A stretch of DNA of 64,000 nt from Blastococcus sp. LR1 (GCF_020166105.1 NZ_JAIUJY010000001.1:682001-746000), one strand, 5' to 3'. Counted from the first letter of the stretch, positions 22,532 through 32,339 are shown. Notes: generated by a model not told the origin, from the letters alone. Program-made: numbers and translations.

Positions 22532-24055
22532 ATGACCGCTCCTCCCGCGGGGCTGCGCATGGGCACGGCCCGGGCCCGCTGGGTGCTGCTCGCCACCGTC
22601 CTCGGCTCGGGCGTGGCCCTGCTGGACGCGACTGTCGTCAACGTGGCGCTGGAGCGGATCGGCGGCGACCTCGACGCCGACTTCTCCGGCCTGCAGTGGA
22701 CGGTCAACGCCTACACGCTGACCCTCGCCTCGCTGATCCTGCTCGGCGGATCGCTGAGCGACCGCTTCGGACGACGCCGGGTCTTCCTCGTCGGCGTGTG
22801 CTGGTTCGCGGCGGCCTCGGCGCTGTGCGGCCTGGCCCCGGACATCGGCACTCTCGTGGCGGCGCGGGCCCTGCAGGGCGTCGGCGGGGCACTGCTCACC
22901 CCGGGCAGTCTGGCCATCATCGCGGCATCCTTCTCCGGGCCCGATCGAGCCAAGGCGGTCGGAGCGTGGTCCGGTCTCACCGGTGTCGCCGCCGCCGTCG
23001 GGCCGTTCGTCGGCGGCTGGCTGGTGGAGTGGAGCTGGCGGGCGGTCTTCCTGATCAACCTGCCGCTGGCCGCCGTGGTCATCGTCGTCGCGGCCCGGCA
23101 CGTGCCCGAGTCGCGGGACCCCCAAGCCGCGCCCCGGCTCGACTGGGCGGGCACGGCGCTGGTGGCCGCGGGACTCGGCGCGCTCACCTACGCCCTGACC
23201 GCCGCCGGGGACCGCGGAGTGGTGCCGGCGGTGTGGCTGGGTGCCGCGGTCGGCGTCCTCTGCCTGACGGCGTTCGTCGCGGTGGAGCGGCGATCACGGC
23301 ACCCGCTTATCCCTCCGGAGCTGTTCGCCGACCGGCAGTTCAGCGCGGCCAACGCCACCACGCTGTTCGTGTACGCCGCGCTGGGCGCCCTGTTCGTGCT
23401 CCTGGTGCTGCAGCTGCAGGTGGTCTCCGGGTTCAGCCCGCTGCTGGCCGGCACCGCACTGCTCCCCCTCACGGCCCTGATGCTCGTGTTCTCCGCCCGG
23501 GTCGGGGCGCTGGCCCAGCGGATCGGGCCGCGCCCCCTGCTCACCGCCGGGCCGCTGGTGGCCGCGGGCGGGGTGCTGCTGATGCTCCGGGTCGGCCCGG
23601 AGGCCTCCTACCTGTCCGACGTGCTGCCCGCCGTCACCCTCTTCGGCGCGGGCCTCACCCTGCTGGTCGCCCCGCTGACGGCGACCGTCCTGGACTCCGC
23701 CGAGGACCGGCACGCGGGGGTCGCCTCGGGCGTGAACAACGCCGTAGCGCGCGCGGCCGGACTCCTCGCGGTGGCGGTTGTCCCGGCCGCTGCCGGCCTG
23801 GGCGGAGAGGACTACACCGATCCGACGGCGTTCGCCGCCGGCTTCCGCGCCGCGGTGGTGATCCTCGCCGGGCTGCTGGTCGCCGGCGCCCTGGTCTCCT
23901 TCGCGTTCGTGCGGCGCCCCCTGGGCGCCGAGGCACCCGCAGCGACCGGGCGGGTTCCGGTCGAGCGGTGCCTGCACTGCGGCGTGAGCGGCCCCGCCGT
24001 CCACCCGCCGGACCACAGCCCAGAGACCGCTGACGCAGCCGCCCCGGATCGCTGA
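22532..24055 (+). CDS. DHA2-family (EmrB/QacA) drug efflux MFS transporter
   Basis: A 507-residue protein with 14 predicted transmembrane helices. ATG 22532 follows GAGGAG. Family marks are LLDATVVNVALERIGGDL (motif D1 of 14-helix pumps), the A-loop GGSLSDRFGRRRVF, RALQGVGGALLTPGSLAII and GLTGVAAAVGPFVGGWL (motif C). It exports drugs or other toxic organic compounds using the proton gradient. The C-terminal tail has an unusual CLHCG pair that might bind metal. It ends ten bases before the end of the convergent monooxygenase gene. Substrate unknown. Confidence 0.92.
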   Translation: MTAPPAGLRMGTARARWVLLATVLGSGVALLDATVVNVALERIGGDLDADFSGLQWTVNAYTLTLASLILLGGSLSDRFGRRRVFLVGVCWFAAASALCGLAPDIGTLVAARALQGVGGALLTPGSLAIIAASFSGPDRAKAVGAWSGLTGVAAAVGPFVGGWLVEWSWRAVFLINLPLAAVVIVVAARHVPESRDPQAAPRLDWAGTALVAAGLGALTYALTAAGDRGVVPAVWLGAAVGVLCLTAFVAVERRSRHPLIPPELFADRQFSAANATTLFVYAALGALFVLLVLQLQVVSGFSPLLAGTALLPLTALMLVFSARVGALAQRIGPRPLLTAGPLVAAGGVLLMLRVGPEASYLSDVLPAVTLFGAGLTLLVAPLTATVLDSAEDRHAGVASGVNNAVARAAGLLAVAVVPAAAGLGGEDYTDPTAFAAGFRAAVVILAGLLVAGALVSFAFVRRPLGAEAPAATGRVPVERCLHCGVSGPAVHPPDHSPETADAAAPDR

Positions 24056-24064
24056 CGCCGGCCG

Positions 24065-25858
24065 TCAGCCGGCCGTGCGGCCGAGGACGCCGGTCAGCGC
24101 CTCCCGGAGCCAGTCGGAGGCCGCCTGCCCCGAGGACGGCGCGGACACGTGGCGAGCGGCGACGACCATGTCCGGCCGCACCAGCAGCACGCCGCCGTCG
24201 TCCATCTCGCTGAGATCCGCCCAGGTCCCGTACGGGTCCTCGAACTCCTGGCCCGGACCGATCGCGACGGGCGTGATCGCCAGCCCGAACTCCGCGCCGA
24301 GGGCCACTGCCGCCTCCAGCCAGGCCTCTCCCCCGATGCCGGTGACGAGGCTGAACCGGCCGCGACCGACCAGGTCCAGGGTGGACACCCGGTGGCCGCC
24401 GCGGGTCACCCAGGTGTGCGGGATCTTCGCGCCCGGCCAGGTGGTCGGCTGGGCGTAGAGCTGCGGGTCGCGGCGGAACTCCGGCATCGGCGTTCCGTCG
24501 GGGACGACGGCGGACGACGCGTACCGGTGATTGTGCTCCACGCCGTGGGCGTCGAACTCGTAGGCCTTGTAGGCGATCGCCTCGCGCAGCGCCGCTCGGA
24601 CCTTCTCCCCTTCCGGTCCCGGGGCCTTGCGCAGCGCGAGCTGGGCCTCGAGCTTCTCGACGTCCGTGGTGTCGGTCAGGTCGAGCGCGGTGATGATCTT
24701 CCCCGTGTCCGCGATGCTCTGGTTGGCCCGCTCGACGATCTGGCGGGCGACCGGAGCCCGCTCGGCGTCGTAGGAGTCCAGGAGCGCCGGGGACGCCGCC
24801 CCGGAGAGCACGTGCGCGATCTTCCAGGCGAGGTTGTAGGCGTCCTGGATCGAGGTGTTGGAACCGAGCCCGTTCGTCGGCGGGTGGCGGTGGATCGCGT
24901 CACCGGCGCAGAAGACCCGGCCCCGGGCGATCGTCGTCGCGAAGTGGTGGTTGACGGTCCACGGCGAGCGGGACTTCACCCGCATCTCGAAGTCGTCGGT
25001 CCCGACCAGCGCGACCGCCAGCTCCCGGACGACGTCGTCGGTCAGCTCCGGCGGCCCGGCGGCGACCTCGTAGCCCCACATGAGCATCCACTCGGTCCAC
25101 GGCTTGATCATGCGGAGCACGCCCAGCCCGACGCCCTCCTTCTCGGCGCCTGGCTGCAGCATCCAGTAGAGGACCGAGGGCCGGTGCGCGACGAAGCGCG
25201 AGAGGTCGGCCTCGAAGACGATGCTCAGCGCCCCGCCCACGGCGCCCGGCCCCTCGAACGGCAGGTCCAGGTCCGCGGCGACCTTGCTGCGGGCGCCGTC
25301 GGCACCGATCAGGTACTTCGACCGGATCACGTACTCGGCGCCGGTGAGCCGGTCGCGGACCGTGGTGCTGACGCCGTCGTCGTCCTGCACGGAGCTCAGG
25401 TACTCGACGTCGAACCGCACGCGGGCCCCGCGCTCCTGCGCGGCCTGGATCAGCACGGGCTCGGTGATCGTCTGCGGCGCGTCGAGCATCGTGCACGGGC
25501 TCTGCAGCTCGTAGTCGGCGTGCCGGACGGTGTCGGTGCCCCAGGAGGGGATCCGGCCCAGCTCCTCGCCGGCCAGGCTCGTGCAGAAGGTCGTGTTCCC
25601 CATGAACTCCCACGGGGTGGCCTCGCGCATGAGCCGGTCCTCCAGGCCCATGTCCCGCAGCGCCTCCATGGTGCGCTGGTTGGTGATGTGCGCCCGAGGG
25701 GTGTCCGACAGCCGGGAGTACTTGGTGATCAGCAGCGCCGGAACCCCGTAGGTGGCCAGGAAGAGGACGGCGGATGCGCCGGCCGGCCCGGACCCCACCA
25801 CCAGCACGTCGGTCGTGACGGCGGGGTCGGGAGAAGTGCTCGTGGGCGAGTCGGTCAT
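24065..25858 (-). CDS. FAD-dependent aromatic monooxygenase (TfdB/PheA-like)
   Basis: A 597-residue protein from ATG 25858 with GAGAGGA upstream. It has the flavoprotein hydroxylase motifs: GxGxxG (VLVVGSGPAGASAVLFLA), a DG motif (YLIGADGARSKVA) and the GD motif (VFCAGDAIHRHPPTNGLGSNTSIQDAYNLAWKI). The C-terminal 150 residues are a thioredoxin-like domain, as in phenol 2-monooxygenase and 2,4-dichlorophenol 6-monooxygenase. It would hydroxylate a phenolic ring with NAD(P)H and O2. There is no ring-cleavage gene nearby, so the substrate is open. The 188 bases upstream are shared with the divergent membrane-protein gene. Confidence 0.88.
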   Translation of the reverse strand: MTDSPTSTSPDPAVTTDVLVVGSGPAGASAVLFLATYGVPALLITKYSRLSDTPRAHITNQRTMEALRDMGLEDRLMREATPWEFMGNTTFCTSLAGEELGRIPSWGTDTVRHADYELQSPCTMLDAPQTITEPVLIQAAQERGARVRFDVEYLSSVQDDDGVSTTVRDRLTGAEYVIRSKYLIGADGARSKVAADLDLPFEGPGAVGGALSIVFEADLSRFVAHRPSVLYWMLQPGAEKEGVGLGVLRMIKPWTEWMLMWGYEVAAGPPELTDDVVRELAVALVGTDDFEMRVKSRSPWTVNHHFATTIARGRVFCAGDAIHRHPPTNGLGSNTSIQDAYNLAWKIAHVLSGAASPALLDSYDAERAPVARQIVERANQSIADTGKIITALDLTDTTDVEKLEAQLALRKAPGPEGEKVRAALREAIAYKAYEFDAHGVEHNHRYASSAVVPDGTPMPEFRRDPQLYAQPTTWPGAKIPHTWVTRGGHRVSTLDLVGRGRFSLVTGIGGEAWLEAAVALGAEFGLAITPVAIGPGQEFEDPYGTWADLSEMDDGGVLLVRPDMVVAARHVSAPSSGQAASDWLREALTGVLGRTAG

Positions 25859-26046
25859 GACGTCCTCTCGAGGAACTGGCGCACGGGTGCTCGCGCGGAT
25901 TAGTTGAGGATTTGACCAACGTCTCCACTGCTGTGTCAAGGGTCACACGGCGCGGCGCCGCCGGGACTGTCGCGGCGGCCTTCGCGCGAGCCCGCTCCCT
26001 CGCGATCACCCCTACGATCGCCCCTCACATCGGGGACGGGGAGCAC

Positions 26047-26601
26047 ATGACGACGTGGGGCTGGGCAGGGCTGTTGGTCGGGGTCGCGGCGATCGTCGGG
26101 ATCGTGGCGTTCGCCGTGCCGGGCGTGCGACGCATGCGCTACGGACTCCTGCTCTGCGCCGGCGTGCTCGTCCTGGGAGGCGTCGTCATGGGCGTGGTCG
26201 CACTGAGCGGCTCGAACTCCGACGACTCGGCGTCGGGCCCCGTGGCGGACGGACCGGTGACGGTGACCGTCGACAACCGGGTCACCGATGGCTCCGGTAT
26301 GCGGGAGGACTCCGGCCCCGCCGTCCTCTCCACCGTGGCGGAGAACTACTGCTCGTCCCGCGGTTGCGCCCTCCCGGACACCGGCATGGGATCCGGCGAC
26401 ACCGTGACGGCGATCTGCCGGACCGAGGGTGAGCGCACCACGAACGGCGACGACTCGAGCGCCGCCGACGACGAGAACCCGGACCTCTACACCTCGACCC
26501 TCTGGTACCGCGTCGAGATGCCCGACGGCCGGACCGGCTTCCTCTCGGAGGTGTGGCTCAGCGCGGACGCCCGGGGCGGCCTGGGCCTTCCGGCCTGCTG
26601 A
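26047..26601 (+). CDS. membrane protein with C-terminal SH3-like domain
   Basis: A 184-residue protein from ATG 26047, behind GGAG. It has two transmembrane helices (about 5-25 and 33-55) and an outside domain of 120 residues. That domain has paired cysteines (NYCSSRGCAL) and a bacterial-SH3-like ending (LWYRVEMPDGRTGFLSEVWL), as in proteins that hold on to peptidoglycan or other wall polymers. Function unknown. It is 26 bases upstream of the PPOX gene and may share its transcript. Confidence 0.75.
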   Translation: MTTWGWAGLLVGVAAIVGIVAFAVPGVRRMRYGLLLCAGVLVLGGVVMGVVALSGSNSDDSASGPVADGPVTVTVDNRVTDGSGMREDSGPAVLSTVAENYCSSRGCALPDTGMGSGDTVTAICRTEGERTTNGDDSSAADDENPDLYTSTLWYRVEMPDGRTGFLSEVWLSADARGGLGLPAC

Positions 26602-26627
26602 AACCGCCGCCCTCTACCGTTCGCGCC

Positions 26628-27224
26628 ATGAGCGCGCCCGATCCCCTCCCCGGCTACGAGCCGGCCATGCAGAACGCATGGGACAAGGAGGTCGACCACC
26701 TGGACCGGCACTGCCAGGCCTTTGTCCGGCAGTCCCCCTGGCTGACGCTCGCGACCTCCGACGCCGACGGCTTCCCCGACGTCTCACCCCGCGGCGGCGA
26801 GGCCGGCTTCGTGAAGGTCCTGGACGCGCACCGCCTGGTGCTCCCCGACCGTCCGGGCAACAACCGGATCGACAGCCTGCGCAACGTCACGGCCAACCCG
26901 CAGGTCGCGCTGATGTTCGTCATCCCGGGCGTCCAGGAGACCCTCCGGGTGTTCGGGACGGCGGCGGTCGTGGCCCCCGACGAGCTGGACGTGGACCTCA
27001 CCGAGTTCGGCCGCGCCCCGCGCAGCGCCCTGGTCGTGCAGGTGCGCAAGGCGTTCGTCCAGTGCGCCCGGTCGTTGCTGCGGTCGGGCCTCTGGAAGCC
27101 CGAGAGCTGGCCCGGGCGCGGGGACCTCGCGCCGATGGGCGAGGTCTTCCGCGACCACTGCCGGCTGCCCGCCCCGCTCCCGGCGGACGACGTGATGCAC
27201 GCCGACCTCGCGCAGAACCTCTAG
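26628..27224 (+). CDS. pyridoxamine 5'-phosphate oxidase-like FMN flavoprotein (MSMEG_1061-type)
   Basis: A 198-residue protein from ATG 26628 with a split-barrel FMN-binding fold: [59 protein letters not shown] and [12 protein letters not shown] conserved C-terminal segment ([16 protein letters not shown]) matches the FMN-dependent PPOX-type family that includes MSMEG_1061. Relatives use FMN or F420 for redox reactions; this substrate is unknown. Its stop TAG overlaps the stop of the convergent ABC ATPase in one CTAG. Confidence 0.88.
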   Translation: MSAPDPLPGYEPAMQNAWDKEVDHLDRHCQAFVRQSPWLTLATSDADGFPDVSPRGGEAGFVKVLDAHRLVLPDRPGNNRIDSLRNVTANPQVALMFVIPGVQETLRVFGTAAVVAPDELDVDLTEFGRAPRSALVVQVRKAFVQCARSLLRSGLWKPESWPGRGDLAPMGEVFRDHCRLPAPLPADDVMHADLAQNL

Positions 27225-28039
27225 GCGGTACCGGCCGCCGACGTCGTGTGGTGCCGGCCGAGCGGCAGCATCAGCGGCCGGCCCGACGTCGGGTCGACGA
27301 TGACCCGGCTCTCCAACCCGAAGACGGCGCGGATGCAGTCCTCGGTCAGCACGTCGGTCGGCTCCCCCGCGGCGTGCACCCGACCACCCGCGAGCGCGAC
27401 CAGGTGGTCGGCGTAGCGAGCGGCCAGATTCAGGTCGTGCAGCACCATCACGATCGTCGTCCCGCGGGTGCGGTTGAGGTCGGTCAGCAGGTCGAGCACC
27501 TCGACCTGGTGGGCGACGTCGAGGAAGGTCGTCGGCTCGTCGAGCAGCAGCAGATCGGTCTGCTGGGCCAGTGCCATCGCGATCCACACCCGCTGCCGCT
27601 GGCCGCCGGAGAGCTCGTCCACCGCGCGGTCGGCCAGCGTGGTCGTCTGCGTCGCCTCCAGGGCTGCGGCCACGGCGGCGTCGTCGTCCCGGCTCCAGCG
27701 GGAGAAGACTCCCTGGTGCGGGTGCCGGCCACGGCCGACGAGGTCGGCGACGGTGATCCCCTCCGGCGCGATCGGCGACTGCGGCAGCAGGCCGAGCGTG
27801 CGGGCGAGCTCCTTGGCCGGCGTCCTGTGCACGGCTCGTCCGTCGAGCAGCACCGTGCCCGCGCGCGGTGCCAGCAGCCGGGACATCGACCGCAGCAGCG
27901 TCGACTTCCCGCACGCGTTGGCGCCCACGATCGCGGTGATCCGCCCCGCCGGCACGGCCAGGTCCAGGTGTTCGATGACGATGCGCTCGCCGTAGGCCAG
28001 CGCGAGATCCTGCGCCACGAGCGAGTGGTCAGTGGTCAG
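27221..28039 (-). CDS. ferric-siderophore ABC transporter ATP-binding protein (FecE/FepC type)
   Basis: A 272-residue ATPase: Walker [16 protein letters not shown]-loop [15 protein letters not shown], signature [17 protein letters not shown], Walker [13 protein letters not shown] and the H-loop VLHDLN. Family tail details such as [13 protein letters not shown] match siderophore importers. The most likely start is CTG 28039, six bases after GGAGG and overlapping the stop of the permease gene as CTGA. No ATG is near, and the only other choice is GTG 28018. It powers the two permeases just upstream. Confidence 0.92.
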   Translation of the reverse strand: MTTDHSLVAQDLALAYGERIVIEHLDLAVPAGRITAIVGANACGKSTLLRSMSRLLAPRAGTVLLDGRAVHRTPAKELARTLGLLPQSPIAPEGITVADLVGRGRHPHQGVFSRWSRDDDAAVAAALEATQTTTLADRAVDELSGGQRQRVWIAMALAQQTDLLLLDEPTTFLDVAHQVEVLDLLTDLNRTRGTTIVMVLHDLNLAARYADHLVALAGGRVHAAGEPTDVLTEDCIRAVFGLESRVIVDPTSGRPLMLPLGRHHTTSAAGTA

Positions 28040-29088
28040 AGCGAGCCTCCGGCGCGGTTGGTGCGGATGATCAGGTACAGCAGGTACGGCGCCCCGAGCA
28101 CTCCGGTGACGACGCCGACCGGATAGCGCGTCCCGAGGGCGAACTGCCCCACGAGGTCGGCGACGAGCACCAGCAGCGCGCCCACGAGCGCGCCCGGCAC
28201 GAGCAGCGAGCCGTTCGGCCCGACGAGGCGGGCCGCGATGGGCCCGGCGAGGAACGACACGAACGCGATCGGCCCGCACGCGGCCGTGGCGAAGGCGACC
28301 AGGCCGACGGCGGTGACGATGGCGATCAGCCGGGTGCGCTCGACCCGGACGCCCAGCGCCGAGGCGGTGTCGTCACCCAGCTGCAGCGCCGCGAGGTTGC
28401 GCGTCTGGCCCAGCAGGACCGGCGTCAGCACCAGCAGCGCGACCAGCGCCGGGCCCACCGCCACCCAGGTGGTTCCGTTGAGGCTGCCGGTCAGCCAGCG
28501 CAGCGCCTCCTGGTAGTCCCACTGCCCGGCCCTGGTCAGCACGTAGTTGACGACGCTGTTGAGCATCGCGCCGACGCCGATGCCGATCAGGATCAGCCGG
28601 GTGCCGGCGACGCCGTTGCGGGACGACAGCAGGTAGATCAGCAGCGCCACGCCCAGCGCCGCCGCGACCGCCAGGGTCGACACCGCCGTTCCGCTCAGCC
28701 CGAACACCACGATGCCGACCACCGCGGCGGCACTGGCGCCCGAGCTGATCCCGATCACGTCCGGGCTGGCCAGCGGATTGCGCAGCATGGTCTGGAAGGT
28801 GACGCCGGCCAGGCCGAAGCTCAGCCCCGCGACGACGGCGAGCACCGCCCGCGGCAGCCGCAGCCGCCCGACGGTGAAGCTCGCGCCCGGCACCTGCTCG
28901 CCGAGCACCACCCGCCAGACGTCGCCCATCGGGTAGAAGGTCCGCCCCACCATGAGCGTGAGGGCGAAGGTGGCGACGACGAGCACCGAGAGCAGGGCGA
29001 TCACCAGGCGGCGGCGCGAGGCGCGGCGGACCCGGTCGCGGGCCACCGCGTCGACGGTTCCCTCGGGAGAGGCGACGACGGCGGTCAC
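28036..29088 (-). CDS. ferric-siderophore ABC transporter permease (FecD/FepG type)
   Basis: A 350-residue FecCD-family permease with about ten transmembrane helices and landmarks [46 protein letters not shown], read in parts. The coupling loop [15 protein letters not shown] contacts the ATPase, and [20 protein letters not shown] is the conserved late motif. It starts at GTG 29088, overlapping the stop of the partner permease (GTGA), so the pair is translationally coupled. It forms a heterodimer with the product of 29085-30128. Confidence 0.93.
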   Translation of the reverse strand: MTAVVASPEGTVDAVARDRVRRASRRRLVIALLSVLVVATFALTLMVGRTFYPMGDVWRVVLGEQVPGASFTVGRLRLPRAVLAVVAGLSFGLAGVTFQTMLRNPLASPDVIGISSGASAAAVVGIVVFGLSGTAVSTLAVAAALGVALLIYLLSSRNGVAGTRLILIGIGVGAMLNSVVNYVLTRAGQWDYQEALRWLTGSLNGTTWVAVGPALVALLVLTPVLLGQTRNLAALQLGDDTASALGVRVERTRLIAIVTAVGLVAFATAACGPIAFVSFLAGPIAARLVGPNGSLLVPGALVGALLVLVADLVGQFALGTRYPVGVVTGVLGAPYLLYLIIRTNRAGGSL

Positions 29089-30128
29089 AGCTCGCGCACC
29101 TTCTGCCGGCGCACGATGGCGATGAACAGCGGAGCCCCGACGAGCGCGGTGATGATGCCGACGTCGAGCTCGCTCGGGCGGGCCACGATGCGCCCCACCA
29201 CGTCGGAGAGGGTCAGCAGGCAGCCGCCGGTCAGCGCCGAGAACGGCAGGAGCCAGCGGTGGTCCACGCCGACCAGCAGCCGGCACAGGTGCGGCACGAC
29301 CAGTCCGACGAACCAGATGGGCCCGGCGACGGCGGTGGCGGCGCCGCACAGCACCACCGAGCCGAAAGCGGCGAGCGCGCGGGCGAGGGCGACCCGCTCA
29401 CCGAGGCCTGCCGCGAGCTCGTCGCCCAGCGCGAGGGAGTTCAGGCTGCGGGCCGACAGCAGGCTGATGACCAGCCCGGCAGCCAGGAAGGGCAGCACCG
29501 GAACGAGGGTGGCGAAGGTCGCGCCGCCCACGCCGCCGACCTGCCAGGACTGCACGCCGGCGGCGATGTCACCGCGGGGCAGGGCGATCGCGGTGATGAA
29601 GGAGGTGAGAGCCGCAGACGTGGCGGCGCCGGCCAGCGCCAGCTTCAGCGGCGTCGGCCCGCCGCGCCCCAGCGACCCGACGACGTAGACGAAGACCGCG
29701 GCGAGGGCGGCTCCGGAGATCGCGGTCAGGATGATGCTGGTCGCGGAGAACAGGCCGAACCAGGCCAGGCCGGTGACCACGGCCAGCGAGGCGCCCATGT
29801 TGATGCCCAGGACGCCTGGGTCGGCCAGCGGATTCCGGGTGACGCCCTGCATGACCGCGCCGGACAGGCCCAGGGCCGCGCCCACCAGGACGGCGAGGAC
29901 CGTGCGCGGGATCCGCTTGGTCACCGCGGCCTCGGCGATGGTGTCGGTGGACCCCCCCAGCGCGCCGACGATGTCGGACCAGCCGACACCGCGGGAACCG
30001 ATGGCCACCGAGGCGATCATCAGCAGCACGAGCAGGCCGACGACGGCCAGCAGCCAGAGGAACCGCACCGACCCCGGGCGCCGCGCGGGAGCGGCGTCCG
30101 GGGTCGGGGCGGGGTGGAGCGCGGTCAC
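29085..30128 (-). CDS. ferric-siderophore ABC transporter permease (FecC/FepD type)
   Basis: A 347-residue FecCD-family permease with the pattern RIPRTVLAVLVGAALGLSGAVMQGVTRNPLADPGVLGINMGAS (read in parts), the coupling loop GDELAAGLGERVALAR and AGPIWFVGLVVPHLCRLLVGVDHRWLLP. It starts at GTG 30128, ten bases after the stop of the binding-protein gene, and overlaps the second permease by four bases. It is part of the importer operon 31158 to 27221. Confidence 0.93.
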   Translation of the reverse strand: MTALHPAPTPDAAPARRPGSVRFLWLLAVVGLLVLLMIASVAIGSRGVGWSDIVGALGGSTDTIAEAAVTKRIPRTVLAVLVGAALGLSGAVMQGVTRNPLADPGVLGINMGASLAVVTGLAWFGLFSATSIILTAISGAALAAVFVYVVGSLGRGGPTPLKLALAGAATSAALTSFITAIALPRGDIAAGVQSWQVGGVGGATFATLVPVLPFLAAGLVISLLSARSLNSLALGDELAAGLGERVALARALAAFGSVVLCGAATAVAGPIWFVGLVVPHLCRLLVGVDHRWLLPFSALTGGCLLTLSDVVGRIVARPSELDVGIITALVGAPLFIAIVRRQKVREL

Positions 30129-30138
30129 GGAGTGGTCG

Positions 30139-31158
30139 TCACGCCGTCTTGTCGGCGGCCTCGGCGAGCATGGACACGTAGTCCTCGAGCACCCAGGAGA
30201 TCGCCAGCGGGGTCGGGTTCGCCGCGGTGCCGAGCGGGGTGTCCGGCAGCAGGACGATGGAACCGTTGGCGACGGCCGGCATGCGCGAGAGCAGCGGGTC
30301 GGCCTTCAGCGCGTCCACCAGTTCCTGGTCGCCGTAGGTGACGATGATCTGCACATCGTCGAGGGTGTCGATCTGCTCGGCGCTGATCGTGCCCGAGAAC
30401 TGCTCGGGGTCGGTCGCGGCCGCCTCGACGCTGGCCGGAGTGGCCAGTCCGAGGTCCTCGAAGAACGCGCTGCGGGTGTCGAACGGCGTGTAGTAGCTGA
30501 CCACGCTGAGGTCGGTCGTGTCGACGTGCGTCAGGAACATCGTGTTCTTGCCCTCGAGCTCGGGGTGCTCCCCGACGGTGTCGTCGATCTGCTTCTCGAG
30601 GTCGGCGACGAGCTCCTCGCCCTCGGCCTCCATGCCCATGCCCTTGGCGTTGACCTCGATCATCTCCCGCCACGGGGTCGCCCACGGCGCCTCGGGGTAG
30701 GCGACGACGGGCGCGATCTCGCTGAGGGTGTCGTAGTCCTCCTGGGTCAGCCCGGAGTAGCCCGCGAGAATCACGTCGGGGTTGGTGTCGGCGACGGCCT
30801 CGAAGTCGATGCCGTCGGTCTCGTCGAACAGCACGGGGGTCTCGGCGTCGAGCTCCTCGAGCCGCTCCTTCACCCACGGCAGCAGGCCGTCGCCGTCGTC
30901 GTCGCCGAAGTTGGCGGCGGCCATGCCCACGGGGACGACGCCGAGCGCCAGGGGCACCTCGTGGTTGGCCCACTGGACCGTCGCCACGCGCTCGGGCTTG
31001 GCGTCGATGACCGTCGTGCCGAGCGCGTGCTCGATGGTCACGGGGGTGAAGTCAGCGCTGCCGCCGGGCTCCGTCGTGGAGTCGGAGGAGCAGCCGGCGA
31101 GACCGCCGGTCAGCACCAGCGCAGCAGAGAGGGCGACCAGGGTCGTTGCTCGGGTCAT
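30139..31158 (-). CDS. siderophore-binding lipoprotein of the iron ABC importer (FepB/FecB type)
   Basis: A 339-residue protein with a lipoprotein signal (LVALSAALVLTGGLAGC, lipobox LAGC at residues 20-23). The mature part is a class III solute-binding protein: VTIEHALGTTVIDAKPERVATVQW, a long linking helix (EEYDTLSE-type region near residue 140) and ISWVLEDYVSMLAEA at the end. It captures a ferric siderophore outside the membrane and hands it to the permeases. First gene of the operon. The start lies about 130 bases downstream of an IdeR/DtxR-like box. Confidence 0.93.
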   Translation of the reverse strand: MTRATTLVALSAALVLTGGLAGCSSDSTTEPGGSADFTPVTIEHALGTTVIDAKPERVATVQWANHEVPLALGVVPVGMAAANFGDDDGDGLLPWVKERLEELDAETPVLFDETDGIDFEAVADTNPDVILAGYSGLTQEDYDTLSEIAPVVAYPEAPWATPWREMIEVNAKGMGMEAEGEELVADLEKQIDDTVGEHPELEGKNTMFLTHVDTTDLSVVSYYTPFDTRSAFFEDLGLATPASVEAAATDPEQFSGTISAEQIDTLDDVQIIVTYGDQELVDALKADPLLSRMPAVANGSIVLLPDTPLGTAANPTPLAISWVLEDYVSMLAEAADKTA

Positions 31159-31286
31159 GGGGGCCTTCCGTCGTCAGGCCGTGCCGCAGGGGGACGGCAC
31201 GGGAGTCACGCGCTCCGGTGCGTGACCCGCGACGGACGTGCGGGTGAGAACCCGGGAGGACGCCGCTGCGCCGGAGCGAAGCGGAC

Positions 31287-31305
31287 TGAGGTTAGCCTTA
31301 CCTGA
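31287..31305 (-). promoter_or_regulatory. IdeR/DtxR-type iron box upstream of the siderophore importer
   Basis: TGAGGTTAGCCTTACCTGA matches the 19-base consensus TTAGGTTAGSCTAACCTAA at 16 positions. It lies 129 bases before the binding-protein start and just after the end of the sigma-factor gene. IdeR with Fe2+ would bind here and silence the operon when iron is sufficient. Confidence 0.8.
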
Positions 31306-31352
31306 CTGGCAAGATCAACGAGGGTCCCCGCCGCCGTCGGGGACGCCCTCGA

Positions 31353-32339
31353 TCACAGCTCCGTCGGCAGGCCCAGCGCGGCGAAGAGCTCGCAGTCCAG
31401 GTTCAGGAAGCTGGAGATGTGGGCGATCCGGCCGTCCTCGATCTCCAGCACGTGCAGACCCCACGGCACGTGCCCACCACCCTCGACCGGGCGGTACTGG
31501 GCCACCGCCGGCGTTCCGTTGGCCGAGGTCTGGATCAGCTTGGAGTTCTTGCAGCCGGCACCCGGACCGAGCATCCAGGTGCCGATGTCCTCACGGCCCT
31601 TGAGCCACATCTCGAACGGCGGCATGTGCTGGGTCGCGTCCTCCGCGAGCAGCTGCACGAAGGCGTCGATGTCGTAGCGCTCGAAGGCGTCCAGGTAGCG
31701 GGCGAGCAGGGCGCGGTCGTCGGAGTCCAGCGAGCGGGGCGCCGGCCGCCCCTCGAGGTCGGCCAGCGTGGCGCGCGCCCGCTGCAGGGCGCTGTTCACC
31801 GACGCCACCGTCGTGTCGAGCAGCTGCGCGACCTCCTCGGCCTTCCAGCGCAGCACCTCGCGCAGGATCAGCACCGCCCGCTGGCGCGGGGGCAGGTGCT
31901 GCAGCGCCGCGACGAACGCCAGCCGCACCGACTCCCTGGCCACCGCCTGCTCGGCCGGGTCGCCGTCCTCGGGGATGACCTGGCGGTCGAGCACCGGCTC
32001 GACCCAGGCCGAGGCGGGCAGGCGACCTGCCAGCGAGGCCTCCACCGGCGCATAGGGCGAACCGGAGAGGTCCATCGGCAGCGCCCGCCGCTGCCGGCCG
32101 TTGAGCTGGTCCAGGCAGACGTTGGTCGCGATCCGGTAGAGCCACGAGCGCAGCGCTGACCGGCCCTCGAAGTCGGCGATCCCGCGCCAAGCGCGCACCA
32201 TCGTCTCCTGCACCGCGTCCTCGGCGTCGAAGATCGAGCCGAGCATCCGGTAGCAGTAGCCGGTGAGCTCACGGCGGTGCTCGAGCAACCGCGGATCCAG
32301 CTGGTCGATCGGGCCGAGCGCGACGCTGGTCACCTGCAT
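31353..32339 (-). CDS. ECF sigma factor with C-terminal SnoaL-like domain (SigG/SigJ type)
   Basis: A 328-residue protein from ATG 32339 behind GGAGG. Region 2 is RRELTGYCYRMLGSIFDAEDAVQETMVRAWR; region 4 is LPPRQRAVLILREVLRWKAEEVAQLLDTTVASVNSALQRARATL. The last 120 residues form a SnoaL/NTF2-like cup (LLARYLDAFERYDIDAFVQLLAEDATQHMPPFEMWLKG). In ECF sigma factors of this architecture the tail takes the regulatory role of an anti-sigma. It matches the M. tuberculosis SigG/SigJ type. No anti-sigma gene is adjacent. Target genes unknown. Confidence 0.9.
   Translation of the reverse strand: MQVTSVALGPIDQLDPRLLEHRRELTGYCYRMLGSIFDAEDAVQETMVRAWRGIADFEGRSALRSWLYRIATNVCLDQLNGRQRRALPMDLSGSPYAPVEASLAGRLPASAWVEPVLDRQVIPEDGDPAEQAVARESVRLAFVAALQHLPPRQRAVLILREVLRWKAEEVAQLLDTTVASVNSALQRARATLADLEGRPAPRSLDSDDRALLARYLDAFERYDIDAFVQLLAEDATQHMPPFEMWLKGREDIGTWMLGPGAGCKNSKLIQTSANGTPAVAQYRPVEGGGHVPWGLHVLEIEDGRIAHISSFLNLDCELFAALGLPTEL

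Noticed and set aside
19686-22535. Plus-strand frame of 949 codons
   Set aside because: Antisense to the nucleotidase and the antiporter; a common artefact in GC-rich DNA.
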